From: Acidihalobacter sp.
Lineage (GTDB): Bacteria; Pseudomonadota; Gammaproteobacteria; DSM-5130; Acidihalobacteraceae
Reading direction: 5' to 3'
Length of the DNA stretch: 37,423 nt
Assembly (NCBI GenBank): GCA_027013225.1
Contig: JALUXU010000060.1
Span: forward strand, 1 to 37,423
Shown here: in pieces, positions 27,548-33,955 of the stretch
Layout: each line of letters starts with the position of its first letter
How positions within the stretch are numbered: the stretch's first letter is position 1
Translations under genes and position numbers: made by a program
The notes under the pieces: model-generated
Database searches by the model: none
What the model saw: the letters and a program-made list of their open reading frames with translations, nothing else
What the model was told of the DNA's origin: nothing

Positions 27548-28167
27548 CGTTCTTCCTCCGGTTGTGGCGCATTGATCTTGCGAAAGATCGCGCCGTAGTG
27601 ATAAGGCCCAACGTCGACAACCCTTTCCAATGTGAATCCGGCAGGCTCCACCACCTTTTGCACATCCTCTGGTTCCATCCTCAGCCCGGTATCGGGCCCA
27701 CGCGGTTGTCCCAGCACGGTGGTCTCCTCGCGCGGGCGACGATACCAGTTGACGATGGCAAACCGGCCATCGGGTTTCAGGGCGCGGTGGACGGCCTGCG
27801 CCAACCCGGTCTTATCGGGTACGCCATGGAAGGTATTGGCGATGAACACGAAATCCACCGGCTCTTCGATCAGCTCGGGCAGTTGGCGGGCATCACCCAA
27901 AATGGCCTGAAAGTTCGGACAACCCTCGCAGGCCGCCTCCGCCTGCGCGAGCAGATCGGCATCCAGATCCACGGCCCAGGTTTGGCCGGAATGCGCGATC
28001 TCGCACATGGGCCGGGTGAAATGGCCGTCTCCACAGCACAAGTCCACGACCTGCATGCCGGGTTCGATACCGATCGTGCTCAGAACCGCGTCTGGATTCG
28101 GCCAAAGGGCCTGCCACCAGTCCTTGTCCGGCATGAGCGTGGCGGGAAAAAGTGCATCGTCATTCAT
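27544..28167 (-). CDS. class I SAM-dependent methyltransferase
   Basis: A 207-residue methyltransferase with the Rossmann SAM motif I as MQVVDLCCGDGHFTRPM, motif II-like TWAVDLDADLLAQAEAAC, FQAILGDARQLPEL, and VDFVFIANTFHGVPDKTGLA. Four cysteines lie in or near the SAM domain (CCGDG, CEIAH, CEGC-type pair). That recalls, but does not match, the three-Cys arrangement of arsenite methyltransferases, so I do not call it ArsM. ATG 28167 has GGAG nine bases upstream; the longer frame starts at TTG. It heads a two-gene operon with the Met-rich protein and faces the GST gene across an operator-like palindrome. Confidence 0.85.
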   Translation of the reverse strand: MNDDALFPATLMPDKDWWQALWPNPDAVLSTIGIEPGMQVVDLCCGDGHFTRPMCEIAHSGQTWAVDLDADLLAQAEAACEGCPNFQAILGDARQLPELIEEPVDFVFIANTFHGVPDKTGLAQAVHRALKPDGRFAIVNWYRRPREETTVLGQPRGPDTGLRMEPEDVQKVVEPAGFTLERVVDVGPYHYGAIFRKINAPQPEEER

Positions 28168-28208
28168 GTTGCGCGCTCCGTTTGACATCAAAACTGAATT
28201 TGGACAGG

Positions 28209-28231
28209 ATATGCGAAATCGCTCATATATG
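28209..28231. promoter_or_regulatory. operator-like palindrome, copy 1 (methyltransferase / GST intergenic)
   Basis: Read on the minus strand, this site contains CATATATGAGCGATTTCGC followed by ATAT, with a GCGA-TT-TCGC core and ATAT arms. It matches the site before the ArsR gene at 29215 in 19 of 23 bases. On the minus strand it lies between TTGACC and CATATC (18-base spacing), a plausible promoter for the methyltransferase. On the plus strand TTGGAC precedes it, a plausible -35 for the GST. It is probably bound by the ArsR at 29236 (inference). Confidence 0.65.
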
Positions 28232-28293
28232 GGTCAACACATGCAGGATCATGGTGGCTCTCGATAAATACTCTGCCAGGAGGTGAACCTGTG

Positions 28294-28950
28294 ATGACCC
28301 TGCACTTCTACTACAACGATGTTTGTCCCTTCGCTTACCGTGTACGGTTGGCGCTGGCAGAGAAGGCCATCCCCCACGAGGCGCAGATCATCGACCTGCA
28401 GAACATCCCGGACTGGTACGCCGACATCTCGCCCACCGGCAAGGTGCCACTGCTGAAATACGGTGACGACGTGGTCTGGGAAAGCACGGTCATCAATGAA
28501 TTCCTGGAAGATGTCTTTCCCGACCCGCCCCTGCTGCCCCGAAATCCGGTCGTCCGGGCTCATACCCGTATCTGGATTGAGTACTGCAACAGCACCTTTC
28601 AGCCCAACTGCTGCGGCCTGGTGTTCGAACTGGACGAGAGCAAACACGAAGCCATCCGTACTGCGCTGTTGGACAGCCTGACAACCATCGAGAAAACGCT
28701 TTCCGAAACCACGGGACCCTATTGGTTGGGCAACCAAATCAGCCTCGTGGATCTGACCTACTATCCCTTCTTCGAGCATATGCCGGCATTGACCGAATAC
28801 CGCGGATTCGAACTACCGAAATCCCTGTCCAGGGTTCACCGCTGGCTCGAAGCCATGCAGACGCGCCCCTCGGTGCAGGTCAACCGGCAGCCACCCGCGT
28901 TCTATATCGAGGCCTACAAGCCCTATGTAGAGGGTAGAATGGACAAGTAG
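28294..28950 (+). CDS. glutathione S-transferase family protein
   Basis: A 218-residue thioredoxin-fold transferase. It has an active-site CPF (YYNDVCPFAYRVR), the cis-Pro segment TGKVPLLKYGDD, the glutathione-binding WESTVINEFLEDV, and the helical-domain LGNQISLVDLTYYPFFEH. A perfect AGGAGGT precedes GTG 28291 and ATG 28294; I prefer the ATG. It is a distant paralogue of the GST at 16001, with the same CPF and INEF(I/L)(D/E)DV patterns. Its position, facing a methyltransferase operon across an ArsR-type palindrome, suggests a stress- or metal-induced thiol transferase (inference). Confidence 0.88.
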   Translation: MTLHFYYNDVCPFAYRVRLALAEKAIPHEAQIIDLQNIPDWYADISPTGKVPLLKYGDDVVWESTVINEFLEDVFPDPPLLPRNPVVRAHTRIWIEYCNSTFQPNCCGLVFELDESKHEAIRTALLDSLTTIEKTLSETTGPYWLGNQISLVDLTYYPFFEHMPALTEYRGFELPKSLSRVHRWLEAMQTRPSVQVNRQPPAFYIEAYKPYVEGRMDK

Positions 28951-28960
28951 GTAGCAGGCA

Positions 28961-29116
28961 TCAGGACGCGCCTTCGGCGCCTTCCTGCCGTGACTCCAGA
29001 GCCCGGCCGCTTTCAGGCCGACTGGCTTCCTCCGATTTACCGTCGTTCATCATGTCCATGCACTTTTCCTTGTTGGCAGGGGCCATGTTGGCCATCATCT
29101 CTTTGCACATCTTCAT
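28961..29116 (-). CDS. tiny Met/Cys-rich protein with duplicated CxxMM motif
   Basis: A 51-residue protein starting MKMCKEMMANMAPANKEKCM, with two Cys-x-x-Met-Met units (CKEMM and CMDMM) 14 residues apart, then a hydrophilic Glu/Ser-rich tail. The second unit matches the CMNMM of the Met-rich protein at 27284. AGGAGA lies about 11 bases before the ATG at 29116. A longer frame to 29173 has no ribosome site. No signal peptide is visible. It is divergent from the ArsR gene across an operator-like site, so it is probably metal-induced. It resembles no family I can name. Confidence 0.6.
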   Translation of the reverse strand: MKMCKEMMANMAPANKEKCMDMMNDGKSEEASRPESGRALESRQEGAEGAS

Positions 29117-29214
29117 CGCGCCGCGTTCTCCTGTATCGGTTCGGCGAATCGCTCCTCGGCGTGTCTTTGACAAGCTGCGTCGGATTGACGATCATGGATC
29201 TAATTGAGCATCAA

Positions 29215-29240
29215 CACATATGAGCGATACCGCACATGAG
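29215..29240. promoter_or_regulatory. operator-like palindrome, copy 2 (upstream of ArsR gene)
   Basis: CACATATGAGCGATACCGCA followed by CATGAG. It repeats the site at 28209-28231 (19 of 23 aligned bases) and overlaps the ArsR start codon at 29236. A further CATATG half-site follows at 29249. It is probably an autoregulatory site that also serves the divergent Met/Cys gene. Confidence 0.6.
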
Positions 29241-29574
29241 TAGTAACGCATATGACTGTGGTTCTGTCAAGCCTCTGAGTGAACTCTTCAAGCTGCTGGC
29301 CGAGCCCAACCGCCTGAAGATCCTCTGTAGCCTGGGTCTGGAGTGCCGGCCGGTTTCGGATGTGGTCGAAGCCACCGGTCTCAGCCAGACCAATGTTTCA
29401 TTCCATTTGCGCCTCCTTCGGGAAGCGCATCTGGTGCGTGCGGAACGGCGCGGACCATTTGTTTATTACTGTTTATACGATCCCAATTTGCTGGCCATAC
29501 TCGATCAGATGCGAAAGTGGTTGGAGGCGCATGAAGCCACAATGGGTGAAGAATCAATCCGGCGTGCCAAGTAA
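29236..29574 (+). CDS. ArsR-family transcriptional regulator
   Basis: A 112-residue winged-helix repressor: ELFKLLAEPNRLKILCSLGLEC, then the recognition region VSDVVEATGLSQTNVSFHLRLLREAHLVRAERRGPFVYYCLYD. The CVC metal site of CadC/ArsR alpha-3 is not present; cysteines occur at the N-terminus (DCGS), in ILCSLGLEC and in the wing (YYCLYD), so its inducer-binding site may be a new arrangement. No Shine-Dalgarno is seen and the start codon lies inside the palindromic site. Likely regulator of the surrounding methyltransferase, Met-rich and GST genes (inference from shared sites). Confidence 0.88.
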   Translation: MSSNAYDCGSVKPLSELFKLLAEPNRLKILCSLGLECRPVSDVVEATGLSQTNVSFHLRLLREAHLVRAERRGPFVYYCLYDPNLLAILDQMRKWLEAHEATMGEESIRRAK

Positions 29575-29657
29575 GGTCTGAAAAACAAGCGAGAAAAGGG
29601 GGAATACGACAGGCGGATACGTCTCAATGGCGGTTGACGGTGGAATCTCATTCAATT

Positions 29658-30053
29658 ATGTTCGAAAATATGAAATCGAAATCGATCAATCCTGCCGAAG
29701 TCACTGCGTACGTCTGCGCCATCGAATGCTTCCACCCGCGCACCGTGGCGCGGGTTCAGGAGGCGCTGGCAGACGACGCGGAACGCCTGGCGGCCGGCGC
29801 CGAACTGTTCAAGATGCTTGGCAATCCGAAGCGCGTGCTGATTCTGCGCGCTCTGCGCGAAGCGGAGTTGTGCGTCTGCGACCTGGCCCATCTGCTCGGT
29901 CTGAGCGTGGCGGCGACCTCTCAGCAATTGCGTATCCTGCGTGCGCAGGGCTGGTTGCGCATGCGCAGCGTGGGCAAGATGGTGTATTACCGCTGGCACG
30001 AGGCACCGCCCCTGCCTAATCTCGACGCGGCGTTACGGGTATTGGGCGCATGA
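29658..30053 (+). CDS. CadC/SmtB-like ArsR-family metal sensor
   Basis: A 131-residue regulator with an N-terminal cysteine pair (AYVCAIECFHP) and the alpha-3 metal motif ELCVCDLAHLLGLSVAATSQQLRILRAQGWLRMRSVGKMVYY. This combination is that of CadC-type sensors of Cd(II), Pb(II) and Zn(II) (family knowledge). Starts at 29658 or 29670 are both possible and neither has a clear ribosome site; a TTCGAA-centred imperfect palindrome spans them (about 29650-29672), and TTGACG/TATGTT (29634/29657) could be the promoter. It overlaps the permease gene by four bases (ATGA). Confidence 0.88.
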   Translation: MFENMKSKSINPAEVTAYVCAIECFHPRTVARVQEALADDAERLAAGAELFKMLGNPKRVLILRALREAELCVCDLAHLLGLSVAATSQQLRILRAQGWLRMRSVGKMVYYRWHEAPPLPNLDAALRVLGA

Positions 30054-31156
30054 ACCTTGTCGACGCCATCTGGCCGACCCTGGTGCATTGGCTGGCCAAC
30101 ACCTGGGGCCTGTTCCTGGAGGCCGCGCCCTGGGTGATGCTAGGCCTGATCTGCGCCGGCCTGATCAAGGCCTGGATTTCACAGGAACGGATGGCGCGCT
30201 GGCTGGGCGGCTGAGGCGCATGGCCGGTAACCAAGGCCGCGCTGATCGGCGCGCCGCTGCCGTTGTGCTCGTGCAGCGTGATTCCGGTCGCGCTGGGTTT
30301 GCACCGTGCCGGTGCCTCGCGCGGCGCCACCCTTTCGTTTCTGATCGCCACGCCCGAGACTGGCGTGGATTCCGTGGCGACTTCGTTCGCTCTGCTGGGG
30401 CCGTTCATGACCGTCGTTCGACCGCTCAGCGCGATCATGAGTGCCATCGTGACCGGCCTGCTGGGGAGTCTGGCCGGGCCGGTGACACATTCGCCTGCCG
30501 AGGGCAAGCGCCAGGCCGACAGGAAGGATTGCGATTCGGCTGCGTACTCGACAGGCGCACCGGCAAGCGCGGTAACGGACGCGCCAGACGCTTGCGAGGC
30601 AACGACCTGCGGCTGCGAATCCGCCGCTCTCGGACAAGACGCCGATGCCGGCGTTTGGCGGCGCTCCGCTGCGGGGCTTCGCTATGCGGTCACCGACCTG
30701 CTCGACGAATTCAGTCTGTGGATGGCGCTCGGCCTGGCGCTGGCGGGACTGACCATGACGGTAGTCTCCCCCACCGCGCTCGGCGCATACGGCAGTGGCT
30801 GGCCCGCCTTGCTGCTGATGCTGCTCGCCGGCGTTTCGCCCGGCGCGGTGCTGGTGTTCCTGCTGGCCGGCCCGGCGACCAACCTGGGCACAGTCGGCGC
30901 CTTGCGGCAGGCCTTCGGCGGGCGCTTCGTGGTGGTTTATCTCGGCGGCATCAGCGCCTGCGCGATTGGTTTCGGATGGCTCACCAATGCCCTAGTGCAG
31001 GCTCTGCACATCGACATCGGCGCTCAGATCCAGGCCAGCGCCGAGCTGCTGCCGGCCTGGGTGAAGCTGGGCTGCGCCGTGGCCCTGGCAGCGCTGGCCC
31101 TGCGCCCCCTGCGTCGCCGCCTGCCCGGCCTGACTCCGGCACGGACGGCCGCCTGA
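30050..31156 (+). pseudogene. SO_0444/DUF318-type permease interrupted by an in-frame TGA
   Basis: Predicted heavy-metal efflux permease (ArsP_1/DUF318 superfamily; the SO_0444 group is linked to Cu/Zn). The frame starts at ATG 30050, coupled to the CadC-like gene. It reads AAPWVMLGLICAGLIKAWIS and ARWLGG, meets TGA at 30212-30214, and then continues in the same frame as GAWPVTKAALIGAPLPLCSC to 31156. The rest is intact: the CSCSVIP motif, a Cys-containing hydrophilic loop (EATTCGCES) and LAGPATNLGTVGALRQAFGG. The family usually has Arg (CGA-type codon) where TGA stands, so a single C-to-T change explains it. Readthrough, reinitiation at a downstream GTG, or a sequencing error are alternatives. 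Confidence 0.75.
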
Positions 31157-31225
31157 GTCGCTGCGTCGTAGCTTGAGGCAAGGGGTCGATGTTCCGTCCG
31201 TTCAACGCCGACCCGGCAAACTCCC

Positions 31226-31591
31226 ATGACTGATCCCGGCTTGTCGCTGCTGACCGGTTTGCTCGCCTGGCTGCGCCTGCTAGCTTTATTCGCGCTCACC
31301 GCGCTGGCCGAGATTCTAGGCTGTTATCTGCCCTGGCTCGTGCTCAAGCAGGGCAAACCACTGTGGCTGTTGCTTCCCTCGGCCGTGTCCCTGGCCGCGT
31401 TCGCCTGGCTGCTGACCCTACATCCGACGGCCGCGGGGCGTACCTACGCCGCCTATGGCGGTGTGTATATCGCGGTCGCGATCGCCTGGCTGTGGGGAGT
31501 GGAGGGGATACGGCCCAGCGCCTGGGACATCGTCGGCAGCCTGGTGGCGCTGGCCGGCATGACCATCATCATGCTCGCGCCGCGCGGTTGA
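31226..31591 (+). CDS. ynfA: YnfA family membrane protein (UPF0060)
   Basis: Small inner-membrane protein of the SMR-related UPF0060 family, linked in some bacteria to drug or metal efflux. The 121 residues contain four helices: [60 protein letters not shown] and [17 protein letters not shown]. The Glu of [11 protein letters not shown], the [17 protein letters not shown] loop and [12 protein letters not shown] are characteristic. It follows the permease by 69 bases in the same direction and may belong to the same metal-resistance operon. Confidence 0.93.
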   Translation: MTDPGLSLLTGLLAWLRLLALFALTALAEILGCYLPWLVLKQGKPLWLLLPSAVSLAAFAWLLTLHPTAAGRTYAAYGGVYIAVAIAWLWGVEGIRPSAWDIVGSLVALAGMTIIMLAPRG

Positions 31592-31671
31592 GGCCTTGCT
31601 CGCCGCTTGCCTCATCGCAACGCTTCGCCAACCCTGAATCGGCGCGGCCTTGCAATCGCCTGCCTCTATCG

Positions 31672-31995
31672 TCAATCAGGCGTGTCGCCATGTTCTGCAT
31701 CGGCGCACGGAATGCGGCAGACCTGACCTTGCACGAGTTTCCGGGCGTTCTGCCAGAAGGCGAGCAAGCTCAAGCCCAACGCGAACAGTTCGATTTCGAG
31801 TTCATGCGTAGCGATAAAGCCCTGAATGATTCCCGGCGCAAATCCCGCCACGGCAGGGAAAACCACGGCCAGCGCGCCCAGTCCGAGCGGAATCAAGGGA
31901 CTGCAGCACAAAAGCGGTGCGAAGAAAGCCACCAGGGCTCCACCCGCCGCCGTGCCCTTGCTGGCTTTTTGGCCGGCCTGTAACAGCAGGACCAT
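31672..31995 (-). CDS. small membrane protein with vicinal Cys pair (MerT-like features)
   Basis: A 107-residue protein with a first hydrophobic segment containing a vicinal cysteine pair (ALVAFFAPLLCCSPLIPLGLG), a second segment around LAVVFPAVAGFAPGIIQGF and a third (IELFALGLSLLAFW). A C-terminal pair CRIPC follows. Mercuric transporter MerT has a Cys-Cys pair in its first helix and another Cys pair in a loop (family knowledge), so a soft-metal transport role is possible, but I do not see the full MerT pattern. Start at ATG 31995 lacks a clear ribosome site. Convergent with ynfA. Confidence 0.55.
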   Translation of the reverse strand: MVLLLQAGQKASKGTAAGGALVAFFAPLLCCSPLIPLGLGALAVVFPAVAGFAPGIIQGFIATHELEIELFALGLSLLAFWQNARKLVQGQVCRIPCADAEHGDTPD

Positions 31996-32231
31996 CGTAC
32001 CGAGCGTGAGAGCTAGACATGATTAGCGAACAGCGACCACTTTGGACAATCGAGTTTTTCAACACTATCGGCCAGATGCGGTCAGTCGGCATGGCCGCAT
32101 AAATTGATGACAATTTAGTCGTGTGGACAGTTGACGTCAGGTCACGAAAGGAGCTCGCGGCACTGTGGGGCAGAAACCTGTCAATCCCGATCTCAAGTTT
32201 CATGTGCGCGTCGATAAGGTTCTTACTATGT
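31996..32231. other. gap with no recognisable gene, possible IS relic
   Basis: No convincing gene is seen. The plus strand has a short frame MISEQRPLWTIEFFNTIGQM… that stops after 27 codons. The minus strand contains GATAGTGTTGAAAAACTCG, a kind of sequence often found at insertion-sequence ends. I cannot assign it to a family. Confidence 0.3.
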
Positions 32232-32243
32232 CCTGAATCCGTA
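32232..32243 (+). repeat. IS1380 left terminal inverted repeat
   Basis: CCTGAATCCGTA, identical to the reverse complement of 33876-33887. This is the end downstream of the transposase gene. Confidence 0.85.
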
Positions 32244-32435
32244 TTTTCGCATGCAGCCTTCAGCATGATTCGTTAACATTTCGTATCGCCCCATAAATAA
32301 GCTGCAACGGTTGTGTTTTTTTGAATAAAAACTGACAGCATTATTGCTGGCAGACGGAAATGATGTCGATTCAACGTATTCTGCGCACACTGATCCTGTA
32401 ACTACGCCCGTTTGGCCACGCTTATCGGCCTTTCT

Positions 32436-33779
32436 TTATCCGTAGGCCAGTTTCTGATACACCGTTTCAAAGGCCTGAAGTGAACGGCAACCTTTGCCAA
32501 AGCCTATCTTGATGTAGCGCGATGTTCGGATGATGCGTGCGGCAACATACATCAGCTCTTGCATCACTGTCTTGATCCGTCGCCTTTTCGCTTTGTTGCG
32601 TTTCGGAGACGTTGGACCCAACAAGCCGTTTTGCCCAATCCAGCGCAGGATATTGTAGGCCAGCACACTGGCTCCCAATACTAACGCATTGGTGGCGAAT
32701 TTCCCGGAGGGCAAGCGTTCGATATCCATGTCAGTTTTAAATTCGCTGTGGAACTGTTCCGATGTACCATGATCTGCATAAAGCTGAATGATATCGCCTT
32801 CACTGATGTCCAGGCTTGTCCACCATCCTTCAAGATCAATCTCGGGAACCAGCAATATCTGCCCCTGTTTATCAATGGTTCTTTCAGTGAGACGAATGAC
32901 CTGCCGTACCGAATACTCATAACCTTGCCATTGCCGCGAAACCTGCAGACTGAAAGTGGCTATCCGCTTGCCTTCCCGTGGCTCTTCCCATCGTCCTTTT
33001 TGTTCCGCAAGCTCAAGCCAATAGGCTTTGTCCTGTTTGCGGGGATTCCATTTGATGAGGAAATCAACAGGGGACTGGGTTTTATGGTCTTCGCTGTGCT
33101 CGAGGATGACGTCGATGTTCTCGATGGAATCGTTGCCACCATCGAGCCTGAGCAAAAGGGGCTGCGTTGTGATTTTCCGGGCCTGTCGCAAGGTCTTTGC
33201 CAGCAAGGCCGGTGTGTCTTTCTGGCAATGCTGCTTGCCTTCACGAAAGTCAAAGCCGATACAATAGCCTTCCTGGCCGAGGTATACCGCCATGGGGGCA
33301 AACCCGTCATGTCCCTTATAGGTTCTCGATACGCCTTCTTTGTGGCTGCCCGAATTATCCATCGGGGTCACATCGGCATCGATCGGAATATGTCCGGTGG
33401 GCAAGGGCCGTAGCGTCGGTTGGATAGTGCTCAGAAAATCCCGGCTGGCTTGCTCGACGATGGGCAAAAAGTGTTCCGCATGTTTATCCATGCGTTGGCG
33501 CAGTGTCGCTTCGCAAGGGATGTCATTGATATCCATCGCGCTCATGAAAGAGAATTCACTCTCAATGGTATTGATGGCCTCAAAATCGTTTTTTCCGATA
33601 CTCAGTAATGCCAGGTAGCTCTTGATGACATCAGAATGCTTGATGCCATGGCGTAACGGGATGCTTGCATCCAGCTGGCTACTCAGCTTCGTGTGGCGCT
33701 TTATGGCCTGACCGATCAGTGCCAGGCCACTGTGGCTGATGATATCTGCATCTGATTGTTCAATTTTGAAGCGCTTCAT
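32436..33779 (-). CDS. IS1380-family transposase
   Basis: An apparently intact DDE transposase of 447 residues. Recognised by IPLRHGIKHSDVIKSYLALL, the first-Asp region IPIDADVTPMDNSGSHKEGV, GKQHCQKDTPALLAKTL, LLRLDGGNDS (second Asp) and YADHGTSEQFHSEFKTDMDIERLPSGKF with the catalytic Glu, then the C-terminal GCRSLQAFETVYQKLAYG. It fills most of the element and lies inside matching terminal repeats, so the element could still be mobile. Confidence 0.95.
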   Translation of the reverse strand: MKRFKIEQSDADIISHSGLALIGQAIKRHTKLSSQLDASIPLRHGIKHSDVIKSYLALLSIGKNDFEAINTIESEFSFMSAMDINDIPCEATLRQRMDKHAEHFLPIVEQASRDFLSTIQPTLRPLPTGHIPIDADVTPMDNSGSHKEGVSRTYKGHDGFAPMAVYLGQEGYCIGFDFREGKQHCQKDTPALLAKTLRQARKITTQPLLLRLDGGNDSIENIDVILEHSEDHKTQSPVDFLIKWNPRKQDKAYWLELAEQKGRWEEPREGKRIATFSLQVSRQWQGYEYSVRQVIRLTERTIDKQGQILLVPEIDLEGWWTSLDISEGDIIQLYADHGTSEQFHSEFKTDMDIERLPSGKFATNALVLGASVLAYNILRWIGQNGLLGPTSPKRNKAKRRRIKTVMQELMYVAARIIRTSRYIKIGFGKGCRSLQAFETVYQKLAYG

Positions 33780-33875
33780 TTTTTCACTGACTGAGTGACC
33801 ATTTCGAGAGCATCTATTTTAGCAATATAGCCTATAAATTACGGCTATTTATCCCATCATAATGGCCTGCTAAGT

Positions 33876-33887
33876 TACGGATTCAGG
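33876..33887 (-). repeat. IS1380 right terminal inverted repeat
   Basis: TACGGATTCAGG, reverse complement of the left repeat. This end is upstream of the transposase gene and 68 bases before the mcrB start. Confidence 0.85.
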
Positions 33888-33955
33888 TAAAAAACAGATT
33901 ATGAAACCAATCATCGTAGATCTGATGGTGTTGCATAGAGAAATAAGGGGCTGAA

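Larger units (their letters stand above)
32232..33887 (-). mobile_element. complete IS1380-family insertion sequence
   Basis: Terminal inverted repeats CCTGAATCCGTA at 32232-32243 and its reverse complement at 33876-33887 bound an element of 1656 bp carrying one intact transposase gene. Similarity between the ends continues weakly inward. The four bases outside (ATGT on the left, TAAA on the right) do not form the target duplication expected for this family, so one flank may have been rearranged after insertion. Confidence 0.88.

Noticed and set aside
27299-27598. Plus-strand His-rich frame opposite the Met-rich gene (many HH and HL repeats)
   Set aside because: It is the complement of Met codons (CAT), so the His richness is an artefact of the minus-strand gene.
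27544-28167. Calling the methyltransferase an arsenite methyltransferase (ArsM)
   Set aside because: Cysteine positions do not show the characteristic ArsM set, and nothing in the sequence fixes arsenic as the substrate.
29941-31176. Plus-strand frame of 411 codons without a stop across the permease
   Set aside because: It is an Arg-rich shadow frame of high-GC DNA; the permease frame has the conserved motifs despite its TGA.
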